The position numbers were made by a program, and so were the translations under genes. A stretch of DNA of 36,522 nucleotides from Spirochaetaceae bacterium (GTDB lineage: Bacteria; Spirochaetota; Spirochaetia; DSM-27196; SKKC01), in contig RECN01000107.1 of NCBI GenBank assembly GCA_007694005.1, positions 1 through 36,522 of the forward strand, read 5' to 3'. Below, piece by piece: positions 16,470-24,109 of the stretch. The notes below the pieces were generated by a model. The model made no database searches. It was given only the letters and a program-made list of their open reading frames with translations, and had not been told where the DNA came from. Position 1 is the stretch's first letter. Every line of letters starts with the position of its first letter.

Positions 16470-17240
16470 ATGAAAAAACGTATCCTGCTCGTCGAAGACG
16501 ATGGCATAATCGCCATTGCGAACCGGCGCGCTCTTGAAAACGAAGGCTACGAGGTACAGGTTGCCTATACCGGCGAGTCTGCCGTTGAGCGCATGCAGGA
16601 AGGGTGCACCGAGTCCGGTTGCGCGTTCGATCTTGTACTCATGGACATCAATCTTGGTTCGGGCATGGATGGTACTGAGGCTGCACGGGAGATTCTCGGA
16701 TTTCTCGACATACCCGTCGTCTTTCTTTCGAGTCACACGGAACCTGAGGTGGTCAGAAAGACCGAGCAGATCACCTCCTACGGATACGTCGTAAAGAGTT
16801 CACCGGCTACGGTTCTGTTTGCCTCGATTACTATGGCGTTTCGTCTGCACGATGCTCGCATGGCGGCAGAGAAGGCGGAACGGCGAAACCGTATTCTGTC
16901 TCACGTCGCGAACAGCCGGAACACCATCATCATTATTACCGACCGGAACCGTATAACGACATGGGTGAACGACGCGTGCGAGAAACTCACCGGGTACACG
17001 CGCGAAGAGCTGATCGGCAGGAACACAGGCGACCTCTTGCAGGGGGCCGGTACGGATCCGACCGTTGTGGCCGAGATTCGCCGGGCAATGAACGTTCACC
17101 AGGAGTATCAGGGCGAGATCCTGAACTACACAAAGAACGGCACCCCGTACAGAATAGACATGGACATTCAGCCGGTATTTGACGAGTCCGGGGAGCACAC
17201 CCATTTCGTCGCCATACAACGGGACATTACCAGCAGGTAG
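16470..17240 (+). CDS. Response regulator with receiver and PAS domains
   Basis: A 256-residue signalling protein. The receiver has Asp10/Asp11, phospho-acceptor Asp59 (LVLMDINLGSGMDG), Ser87/Ser88 and Lys109 (YGYVVKSSP). After a charged helix (MAAEKAERRNRI) a PAS domain spans about residues 140-256, with the TWVNDACEKLTGYTREELIGRN entry helix region and a terminal PVFDESGEHTHFVAIQRDIT. There is no kinase or output domain, so the protein ends right where a histidine kinase core would normally begin. It may be an adaptor or a shortened form of a receiver-PAS-kinase; the following 540 bases on the opposite strand are a decayed gene. The start is ATG 16470 rather than TTG 16464. Confidence 0.87.
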   Translation: MKKRILLVEDDGIIAIANRRALENEGYEVQVAYTGESAVERMQEGCTESGCAFDLVLMDINLGSGMDGTEAAREILGFLDIPVVFLSSHTEPEVVRKTEQITSYGYVVKSSPATVLFASITMAFRLHDARMAAEKAERRNRILSHVANSRNTIIIITDRNRITTWVNDACEKLTGYTREELIGRNTGDLLQGAGTDPTVVAEIRRAMNVHQEYQGEILNYTKNGTPYRIDMDIQPVFDESGEHTHFVAIQRDITSR

Positions 17241-17778
17241 CGGTATTCGCACCGAATAGCAAGGGCGCTGTCTTCGGGAACGGAACCAGCTGTATCCCGT
17301 CTACGGTAGCCGATTCCGCGCCTCCGTAGACGAGCGCGGCTCCGTAGACGAGCGCGGCTCCGTAGACGAGCGCGGCTCCTGCGAGACCTGTTCCTGCGTC
17401 TCGATCTGAAGTAACCAGGCCAGAAGTCCCGGTCCGGTGAAGTAGAGTTTCGGCGTCTTCACGAATCGCTTTCCGAGGTTTGCGTGATATCGCTTCACTA
17501 AGCGCTGGCTGGTCGCTGCCAGTGAGGACAAACTGCCCGGCTGCGATCTCGGCATCCACGAACACCTGCACCCACGAGAGAATCTCGGGCTCGCGCTGTG
17601 CCTCATCGACAATCAGCTTCTCCTGTCCTCGCGGAGCAGCGTCCGTGTCTGATACTCGGACAATTTTCAAGTCGTATTTGATATTTGGACGCTTCGCTGT
17701 CGTGATACCGGAGCCGCCTGAGATATCAACAACCTCGCCTCCGACTATCCCGGCTTTTGCGCTGAAAAGTAGCCTCAT
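17241..17778 (-). pseudogene. Decayed AAA/DUF4143-type ATPase remnant
   Basis: The minus strand carries two pieces of one protein family in different frames. The upstream piece (about 17616-17487) reads LIVDEAQREPEILSWVQVFVD then FVLTGSDQ, matching the Walker B and sensor region of AAA_14 ATPases. About ten bases later another frame (about 17501-17390) reads KRYHANLGKRFVKTPKLYFTG and GLLAWLL, matching the C-terminal DUF4143 domain. The Walker A part and roughly the middle 150-200 residues of such proteins are missing. This is deletion plus frameshift, so a functional product is unlikely. The region ends in a triple 18-bp repeat. Such ATPases are frequent, often mobile, passenger genes. Confidence 0.75.
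17322..17379. repeat. Three tandem 18-bp repeats
   Basis: The unit CTCCGTAGACGAGCGCGG occurs at 17322-17339, 17340-17357 and 17358-17375, plus four further bases. It lies in the ATPase remnant. Period 18 keeps frame (repeated ALVYGA on one minus frame), so it looks like slippage in decaying DNA. Confidence 0.9.
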
Positions 17779-17785
17779 CAGTCTA

Positions 17786-17799
17786 TAAACATATGGTTA
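17786..17799. promoter_or_regulatory. Third TAAAC-N4-GTTTA-like operator, before flavoprotein 2
   Basis: TAAACATATGGTTA matches the 14-mer upstream of flavoprotein 1 at 12 of 14 positions: left half TAAAC perfect, right half GGTTA with one change. It lies 41 bases before the start codon at 17840. No TTGACA lies six bases ahead, so the promoter geometry differs from the other two sites; a clear promoter was not found. Confidence 0.5.
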
Positions 17800-17839
17800 T
17801 TCATGATATACCCCTCCTTTGTGCGATACAGGAGGCACT

Positions 17840-19507
17840 ATGTCAGCGATTGAAGAATACACGACGCAGGTACTCATAGTCGGGGGAGGGCTCGGAGCGG
17901 TCGCTGCCGCGCTGTCTTCGTGTCGTCTCGGGTGCCGGACTATGCTCGTAGCCCCGGACAGCTGGCTCGGGGGGCAGGCAACCTCGCAGGGAGTTCCGCC
18001 GGATGAACACCCGTGGATCGAGTCGACGGGCGCGACCGCCTCGTACCGGGAGTTCCGCAGTCGCATTCGCGCCATGTACCGTGAGCATTTGCCGCTTGAT
18101 TCGCGCTGGAAGCTTGACCCGCGGTTGAACCCCGGGGGAGGACATGTATCGCCCATTACCCATGATCCCAGGGTATCCGTGCAGGTCATAGAAAGCATGC
18201 TTCTGCCGTTTCGGGTGGGAGGTCTGCTGACCATCCTTCGCGGGTACCGCCCGGTTGCCGCCGACGCAGACGGTGATCGTGTGCGCTCGGTCGACTTCGG
18301 TGCTTTCTCGGTTGAGGCCGACTACGTGCTCGATGCTACCGAGACCGGGGATCTGCTCCCGCTCGCAGGCGTCGAGTATCGCACCGGTGCGGAGGCACAA
18401 AGCGATTTTGGCGAACCGCATGCACCCGAGGTGGCCGATGAGGCGAACATGCAGGCGGTCAGCTGGTGTGCGGTGCTCGGCTGGGATCCGGGGAATCGAC
18501 TTCCTCCCGTAGAACGTCCTGGCAGCTACACGTACTGGAAAGAAACGGTCGCTCCATTCTGGCCGGGGGCGCAGCTTTCATTCGAGAAGATCGACCCCAT
18601 TACCCGCGCTCCACAGACGAGCACACTCTTTGGGACAGGCCTGAAGGGGGCTGATCCGGAGCCCGGAACCATGAATATCGGAGGTCTCTGGGCCTACAGG
18701 CGCATACACCGACCCGATCTGTTCAGTCCGGGGCTGCCGTTCCTCGATGCAACGGTACTCAACTGGCCGCAGATCGACTACTGGGAAGGGCCGGTCTTTG
18801 ACGTCCCGGATGCAGAGCAGCACCTGACACGCTCCCGGGAACTGACATTGAGCTTCATACACTGGCTTCAGACCGAAGCGCCCCGGCACGACGGGGGGGA
18901 AGGCTACCTCGAAGTGATACTTCGCCGTGACATGTTTGAGACGCCGCACGGCCTTGCCCGCGAGGTGTATATTCGCGAGTCACGACGGATTCGAGCGCGC
19001 ACCATGGTAACAGAGTGCGACGTCGCGAGTGAGATCCGTCCAAAGGGAGCCGGGGCAACCGTATACGCCGATACCGTCGGTCTTGCAAGCTACCGCATCG
19101 ATCTGCACCCGACGACCTCGGGTGACAGCTACATAGACATAGAGTCCTATCCCGCGCAGATACCGCTTGGAGCGCTCATACCCGAACGCGTGCGCAATCT
19201 CATTCCCGCGTGCAAGAATATCGGGACGACGCATCTCAGCAGTGGCATGTACCGCGTGCACCCGGCGGAGTGGAACATAGGCGAAGCAGCAGGTGCCCTC
19301 GCGGCGTACTCGGTTCAGCACGGGACCGAACCCCACGCGGTGCACGAGCGGGCCGATCTGACCGCAGACCTGCAGAGCATCCTCCACGACCGGCTCGGAT
19401 TCGAGCTTGAGTGGCCGCGGCACGTCGCTGAGGTACCTCGCTGGGCACCTCAACTGCAGTGGATTATCCGTGAGAAACGGGACGGATGGCGAGTGGACAA
19501 GTCGTAA
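17840..19507 (+). CDS. FAD-dependent oxidoreductase (FAD_oxidored family), copy 2
   Basis: A 555-residue flavoprotein. VLIVGGGLGAVAAALSSCRLG is the FAD loop, followed by MLVAPDSWLGGQATSQGVPPDEHPW, the FAD_oxidored signature region (quoted in part: SWLGGQATSQGV). Later come DYVLDATETGDLLPLAGVEYRTGAE-type motif and a C-terminal RNLIPACKNIGTTHLSSGMYRVHPAEW closing the FAD site, the latter close to known family members. The start is the ATG of MSAIEEY because AGGAGG lies five bases upstream; an ATG 21 bases earlier lacks a ribosome site. It is only distantly similar to the protein at 14844. The gene lies just upstream of the importer operon and shares its operator type, supporting a joint role in handling the imported sugar. 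Confidence 0.86.
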   Translation: MSAIEEYTTQVLIVGGGLGAVAAALSSCRLGCRTMLVAPDSWLGGQATSQGVPPDEHPWIESTGATASYREFRSRIRAMYREHLPLDSRWKLDPRLNPGGGHVSPITHDPRVSVQVIESMLLPFRVGGLLTILRGYRPVAADADGDRVRSVDFGAFSVEADYVLDATETGDLLPLAGVEYRTGAEAQSDFGEPHAPEVADEANMQAVSWCAVLGWDPGNRLPPVERPGSYTYWKETVAPFWPGAQLSFEKIDPITRAPQTSTLFGTGLKGADPEPGTMNIGGLWAYRRIHRPDLFSPGLPFLDATVLNWPQIDYWEGPVFDVPDAEQHLTRSRELTLSFIHWLQTEAPRHDGGEGYLEVILRRDMFETPHGLAREVYIRESRRIRARTMVTECDVASEIRPKGAGATVYADTVGLASYRIDLHPTTSGDSYIDIESYPAQIPLGALIPERVRNLIPACKNIGTTHLSSGMYRVHPAEWNIGEAAGALAAYSVQHGTEPHAVHERADLTADLQSILHDRLGFELEWPRHVAEVPRWAPQLQWIIREKRDGWRVDKS

Positions 19508-19536
19508 GGGAAGAAAAACATCGAAATTCGCGTATC

Positions 19537-19597
19537 TTAGTTAGAATATGTTTGACAGTATAGTAAACCTATGTTTATCTAACTAAATCCTAGTTTA
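19537..19597 (+). promoter_or_regulatory. Importer operon promoter with two tandem operators
   Basis: TTGACA (19552-19557), six bases, TAAACCTATGTTTA (19564-19577), with TTTATC as -10 at 19574-19579. A second, weaker site TAAATCCTAGTTTA lies at 19584-19597, exactly 20 bp further. A separate perfect 9-bp inverted repeat, TTAGTTAGA (19537-19545) and TCTAACTAA (19578-19586), encloses the promoter. The gene itself has AAGGAGG eight bases before its ATG. This is a dense repressor-type control region. Confidence 0.72.
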
Positions 19598-19620
19598 TCG
19601 TACCCAAGGAGGTATGTACC

Positions 19621-20928
19621 ATGAAATTGTCAAGACTGCTTTCAGTGCTGATTCTGCTTCTTGCAGTTCCTGCGCTGGTGTTCGCAGGTGGCGGTCGCGA
19701 AGAGACCGTTCAGGTCGAGGAAGGACAGCAGCTCGTCCGCGTCCTTGTTCCCCGTTGGGCTTCAACCGGCGATGTCCGTGTCGAGCGCCAGGTCGCATTC
19801 CAGAGCGTGATTGACTCCTTCGAGGCGGCAAACCCGAATATCCGCGTGCAGGAAGTCATCTCGTCGGCATCGAGCTACGATATTGACGTCGCGACTCAGA
19901 TCGAAGAAGGAACCGTCGAAGTCGTATGGGTCAACAATCCCTTCTACCCGACGCTGCAGGCACGAGGCCTGTTCGCTGATCTTACCCCGCATCTGTCTGC
20001 CGAAGACGAAGCCGACTTCTTCCAGTGGACGCTTGACGCCCTGCGGTCAGTAAACGGTGAGCTCGGTGGCCTCTGGCACAATACCGACGTGCGGCTGTTC
20101 TTCTACCGTGATGACCTTATCGCCAGCCGTCCGGACAGCATCGAAGCCTTTCTCGAGATTGCACGCGATATTCGTGACAACGAAGATCTCGCTCCGTTCT
20201 TCCTGAGTCTCGGCCACACGGACGGATTTATTCCGCTGTATGGTGTATTCGACGCACTTGGTGGAGAGCTGGTCGACGATGAAGGCCGGCCTGTCGCCCT
20301 CGAAGGTCAGAACAGAGCGTATTGGGAGCAGATCTTCGAAGCGATGAAGACCATGTTCGACGAAGGCCTTATTCCTGAAAGCACCGCCGTTTCGCGCGAA
20401 GCGGCCGTAGTACCCCTGCTACTCGCGGGTGAAGTTGCTTCATTTATCGGGAACAGTAACTATGGCTTGCGCGAGATTGAGGCAAAGCTGCCACCGGACG
20501 AAGCCGCACGCTGGCAGGCTGCGCCGACATTCGGTTTTGAAGGCACTCCCGGCCGTGGAGTGAGCGGCGGTTGGGTATTCTCTGCCCGCAACATCGACGA
20601 CAATCCTGCTCTGCAGCAGGCGGCGATTGACTTCGTTCTTCACGCAACCGGTTTCTCGGCACAGCGAAACACGAACAAGGCAGGCGGCTGGACACCAACG
20701 CGCGCAAGCGTCTTTACCGGAGACAGATTCTACAGCGAGGACCGGTTTATGGTCGCCACAGCAGAAGCGCTTGAGAACTCGACCATCCGACCACTCGTCC
20801 GAATCTCGCCGATTATTGCGCAGGTCATGATGGACGCCATGAGTGTATATCTGACGACGAACCAGTCTCTTGACTCGATTCTCGACGGTGCCGCACGAAC
20901 CCTCCAGGCCGAGTGGAGCAACCTGTAA
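19621..20928 (+). CDS. ABC sugar importer, extracellular substrate-binding protein
   Basis: A 435-residue family 1 solute-binding protein. The signal peptide MKLSRLLSVLILLLAVPALVFA is followed by GGGREE, a spirochaete-type N terminus without a lipobox Cys. Mature sequence shows the two-lobe pattern: VLVPRWASTGDVRVERQ, EVVWVNNPFYPTLQARGLFADLTP, GLWHNTDVRLFFYRDD and FGFEGTPGRGVSGGWVFSARN (Gly-rich ligand lobe). It binds an oligosaccharide or glycoside in the periplasm and delivers it to the two permeases that follow. Ligand unknown. A 12-bp hairpin follows the stop, and strong AAGGAGG precedes the start, both typical for high expression of this subunit relative to the permeases. Confidence 0.93.
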   Translation: MKLSRLLSVLILLLAVPALVFAGGGREETVQVEEGQQLVRVLVPRWASTGDVRVERQVAFQSVIDSFEAANPNIRVQEVISSASSYDIDVATQIEEGTVEVVWVNNPFYPTLQARGLFADLTPHLSAEDEADFFQWTLDALRSVNGELGGLWHNTDVRLFFYRDDLIASRPDSIEAFLEIARDIRDNEDLAPFFLSLGHTDGFIPLYGVFDALGGELVDDEGRPVALEGQNRAYWEQIFEAMKTMFDEGLIPESTAVSREAAVVPLLLAGEVASFIGNSNYGLREIEAKLPPDEAARWQAAPTFGFEGTPGRGVSGGWVFSARNIDDNPALQQAAIDFVLHATGFSAQRNTNKAGGWTPTRASVFTGDRFYSEDRFMVATAEALENSTIRPLVRISPIIAQVMMDAMSVYLTTNQSLDSILDGAARTLQAEWSNL

Positions 20929-20937
20929 CAACCTCAC

Positions 20938-20965
20938 GGCAGTACCACCACCCGGTGGTACTGCC
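20938..20965. other. Intercistronic hairpin after the binding-protein gene
   Basis: GGCAGTACCACC (20938-20949), loop ACCC, GGTGGTACTGCC (20954-20965): a perfect 12-bp stem nine bases after the stop, with no T-run. As in malE-malF, it would protect the upstream mRNA or partly stop transcription, giving more binding protein than permease. Confidence 0.8.
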
Positions 20966-20982
20966 ATTCAGGAACATCATTT

Positions 20983-21870
20983 ATGGATACCCGCCTGCAT
21001 CGATTTGTCAGCGGCCCCTGGCCGTTCATTATTCCCGCTTTGTTCGCGCTGATCGTCATGCGTGCTTTCCCCGCGGTCTGGCAGATATGGCTGTCTATGA
21101 CCGACATGAGACTCGGAGATCCCGGTTCTTTTGTGGGTCTGGCGAACTTCCGGGCGATTTTCGGAAGCTCGGCTTTTCTGGGTTCAATCTCGTATACCGC
21201 GATTTTTCTTGTATTTACCGTAGCGGGCCAGATGGCGCTTGGGCTCTGTCTCGCGCTCATTCTTGAAGGTGACTATCGGGGACGCGACATCTATCGCACG
21301 CTCTTTCTTATTCCCTGGGTCATCAGTGGTCTGGTTGCCGGTATTATGTGGCAGCTCATGTTTGTGGAGACCAGGACGGGTTTACTCAACGCCTTCATCG
21401 GGCAGTTCGGCATGAACCCGATTCGATGGTTGAGCAATCCGACGAATGCCCGCGTTTCGGTAATCATGGTGTATATCTGGAAAGGCGTCGGCTTCTCCAT
21501 GCTGCTGCTTTCCGGCGGCTTGAAGACAATTCCTGACGAACTTCTCGAGTCAGCTGACATCGACGGCGCGAGCGCGTGGCGAAAACTCTTTTCGATCAAA
21601 ATACCGATGATGAAAGAGATCGTGAGCGTGAATTTTATCTTCGCGACGATCGCGGCATTGAACTCCTACGAAACCGTACTCGTGCTCACAAACGGCGGCC
21701 CAGGAGGTGCCACATCCCTGATCGCTCTGGAGATGTTTCGCACTGCATTTGGCGAAAGTCGGAACCAGCTTGGTCGCGGTTCCGCGATCGGTGTTGTCAT
21801 GTTCGCCGTAACTCTTGTTTTTGTAATCATATATGTGCGCATGACCCGCTTTGGAAAGGAGAACTACTGA
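20983..21870 (+). CDS. ABC sugar importer permease, MalF/UgpA type
   Basis: A 295-residue inner-membrane protein with six predicted helices, first at PFIIPALFALIVMRAFPAVW. The EAA loop that contacts the ATPase is visible as LLESADIDGASAWRKLFSIKIPMMKE (ESADIDGASAWRKLF is the core). It forms the translocation pore with the next gene product. AGGA lies nine bases before the ATG. The stop overlaps the start of the second permease by one base (TGATG). No ATP-binding subunit gene is present in the operon, so a shared MsmK/UgpC-type ATPase encoded elsewhere is inferred. Confidence 0.93.
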   Translation: MDTRLHRFVSGPWPFIIPALFALIVMRAFPAVWQIWLSMTDMRLGDPGSFVGLANFRAIFGSSAFLGSISYTAIFLVFTVAGQMALGLCLALILEGDYRGRDIYRTLFLIPWVISGLVAGIMWQLMFVETRTGLLNAFIGQFGMNPIRWLSNPTNARVSVIMVYIWKGVGFSMLLLSGGLKTIPDELLESADIDGASAWRKLFSIKIPMMKEIVSVNFIFATIAALNSYETVLVLTNGGPGGATSLIALEMFRTAFGESRNQLGRGSAIGVVMFAVTLVFVIIYVRMTRFGKENY

Positions 21871-22718
21871 TGGCCTTACGTGGGACTCCCCTGCAGCGCG
21901 TTCGGCGCGTGACCACCCGACATCTGGTCGCGATATTTGCGACGCTGATCTTCGTATATCCTGTGCTATGGATTCTCCTTGCAGCCATAAAACCCGACGT
22001 CGAGATATATCGGCAGCCCTTGAGTCTCTTTCCGTCTCGCATCGATTTTTCGATCTTTCAGATGATTCTCAGCCGGTGGCCACTGTTCCGTTTCATTATG
22101 AACTCGCTGTTATACAGCATCGGTGCGGTCGTCATTTCGTTGGGGTTTGCGCTGTTTGCCGCATTCGGTCTTTCCCGCCAGGAATTTAAAGGTAAGCAGA
22201 CGATCCTCATCCTGATCCTGATGGTTCAGATGATACCGGCGCTCGTGTCGGTAATCCCGATCTATCTGCTCATGCGACAGCTTGGACTGTACGACACACA
22301 GATCGGAATGGTGATTCTTTACTCCGCGGCACGAATACCGTGGGGCGTATGGATACTCGTCGGATTTCTGAATCAGATCCCCCGTGCGCTCGACGAGGCG
22401 GCCACGATCGACGGCTGCACGCGTTTTGACATTCTCTGGCGCATTATTTTCCCCCTGTCACTACCGGGTCTCGCATCTGCGGCGATCTTTACCTTCGTCG
22501 GTACGTGGAACGAGTTTGCTATCGCATCAATCATCCTGCGGAGTACGCGAAATCTGTCACTACCCGTGGCGACCATGACCATGATACAGGCTGACCCGAA
22601 CGACTGGCGGCTGGTCGCTGCCACCGCGAGCGTCAACCTGATACCGGTACTTATCGTTTTCGCACTGCTTCAGAAACACATCGTCGCCGGACTCACCCGC
22701 GGAGCCCTCAAAGGATAG
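21870..22718 (+). CDS. ABC sugar importer permease, MalG/UgpE type
   Basis: A 282-residue membrane protein and second pore subunit. The first helix VAIFATLIFVYPVLWILLAAI, given here as IFATLIFVYPVLWILL, is typical of MalG-type proteins, and the EAA loop reads LDEAATIDGCTRFDILWRIIFPL, with its end in FTFVGTWNEFAIASI. Start: the ATG that overlaps the preceding stop, with AAAGGAG eight to nine bases upstream. It is followed after ten bases by the glycosyltransferase gene, which has its own AGGA ribosome site, so all are in one operon. Confidence 0.93.
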   Translation: MALRGTPLQRVRRVTTRHLVAIFATLIFVYPVLWILLAAIKPDVEIYRQPLSLFPSRIDFSIFQMILSRWPLFRFIMNSLLYSIGAVVISLGFALFAAFGLSRQEFKGKQTILILILMVQMIPALVSVIPIYLLMRQLGLYDTQIGMVILYSAARIPWGVWILVGFLNQIPRALDEAATIDGCTRFDILWRIIFPLSLPGLASAAIFTFVGTWNEFAIASIILRSTRNLSLPVATMTMIQADPNDWRLVAATASVNLIPVLIVFALLQKHIVAGLTRGALKG

Positions 22719-22728
22719 GAACCGTTCC

Positions 22729-24105
22729 ATGGCCAATATAGCTTTTTTTCAGAACAGACTCGGCCGTACCGACGGTGTTTCGCTTGAAGTCGACAAGTGG
22801 CGGGTCATTCTCGAGGGCATGGGACATACCGTGTACTACTGCTCGGGGAACGACGACGTCCTGGGGAACTACGTGATTCCCGAGCTGTACGCGCTTCATC
22901 CGGTCACCTGGAAAATTCTGCGGAACGGAACGGTGAAGTTCGAAGACTATGCGAGCGAAGCGGAGCTCGAGCGCGACATCTACGAACACGCAGACTGCAT
23001 CGAGAAGAAACTGCTCGCGTTCATTGAAAAGCAGAGGATTGACGTCCTGGTCCCGAATAACCTGTGTTCAGGGGGCTACCAGCCAGCTGCGGGTATAGCC
23101 TTTCATCGCGTCATTAGAAAGACCGGGCTGCCGACGATCATTCACAGCCACGATTTCTATCACGAGGATTCAGGAGAAGTCTGTGCAACCTGCCAGACCG
23201 TGGAAAGCATCTATGAGCGCTATTTTCCGACGAAGTTACCTAACGTACAGCACGTTGTAATTAACCGCATCAGTCAGGCTGATCTCAAGCGACGTAAGAA
23301 CCTCGACGCTATGGTCGTTCCCAACGTGTTTGACTTCGATCAGGATCCCTGGACCGAAGATGAGTACAACCGTGATTTTCGCAGAGCCTTCGGTATGTCG
23401 GAGAACGACCTGCTCTTTCTGCAGGCGACTCGCATCCTCGATCGAAAGGGCATAGAGATGGCGATCGACACGATTGCGGGAATACAGGATCCGGGACGTC
23501 GCAAAGAGCTCAACGGGGTGACGACTGCGGTCGGTGGTACGGTAGGGCCAGAGTCAAGGATCGTTCTTTTATGTGCAGGTATCGTTGAGAACATCGGTAT
23601 ATCGGGCAGTTACTGGGATTATCTCAAGCAGAAGGCAGACGGCCTTGGCGTCGATCTGCGGCACGTCGGTGATCGGGTGCGGCATTCCCGGGCTACGGAT
23701 CATGCCGGGGCGAAAGTCTACTCGTTGTGGGACAGCTACGTGCAGGCGGATTTTGTGACCTATCCGAGTTACTGGGAGGGCTGGGGAAACCAGTTTGTCG
23801 AGGCTGTGTTCGCAAAACTGCCGGTTCTGGTCTATGAGTACCCGGTGTGGACCAGCGACCTGCGGGAACACGGCTTTCAGGTCGTATCTCTCGGTTCTGA
23901 TCTGGCGGGGCGCGACGCGAACGGTCTGGTGCGTGTCGACCGGCAGACCGTTGATCGCTGTGCGGATGAGATCGTGTCGGTCCTCCGGGATTCCGGGCGG
24001 AAACAGAAGATGGTTGAACATAACTACGCAGTTGCTTCATCATCATTTTCCATGCGTAACCTCCAGGAGCATATCAAGGAGTTAATCGCTGGAACTGGAT
24101 TGTAA
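22729..24105 (+). CDS. GT4-family glycosyltransferase
   Basis: A 458-residue retaining GT-B enzyme without signal peptide. The N-terminal IAFFQNRLGRTDGVSLEVDKW has the Gly-rich acceptor loop seen in GT4 proteins, and the opening FFQNRLGRTDGVSLEV plus MGHTVYYCSG recalls mannosylglucosylglycerate-type synthases, a weak hint only. The catalytic C domain has ATRILDRKGIEMAID and the EX7E motif EGWGNQFVEAVFAKLPVLV that holds the donor nucleotide sugar. A synthetic transferase inside a sugar-importer operon is unusual; it may cap or modify an imported glycoside, or make a compatible solute from it. Start ATG has AGGA upstream. Confidence 0.87.
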   Translation: MANIAFFQNRLGRTDGVSLEVDKWRVILEGMGHTVYYCSGNDDVLGNYVIPELYALHPVTWKILRNGTVKFEDYASEAELERDIYEHADCIEKKLLAFIEKQRIDVLVPNNLCSGGYQPAAGIAFHRVIRKTGLPTIIHSHDFYHEDSGEVCATCQTVESIYERYFPTKLPNVQHVVINRISQADLKRRKNLDAMVVPNVFDFDQDPWTEDEYNRDFRRAFGMSENDLLFLQATRILDRKGIEMAIDTIAGIQDPGRRKELNGVTTAVGGTVGPESRIVLLCAGIVENIGISGSYWDYLKQKADGLGVDLRHVGDRVRHSRATDHAGAKVYSLWDSYVQADFVTYPSYWEGWGNQFVEAVFAKLPVLVYEYPVWTSDLREHGFQVVSLGSDLAGRDANGLVRVDRQTVDRCADEIVSVLRDSGRKQKMVEHNYAVASSSFSMRNLQEHIKELIAGTGL

Positions 24106-24109
24106 AATA

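Noticed and set aside
17322-17379. CRISPR-like array
   Set aside because: The three 18-bp repeats are directly joined, without spacers, and lie in a decayed coding sequence.
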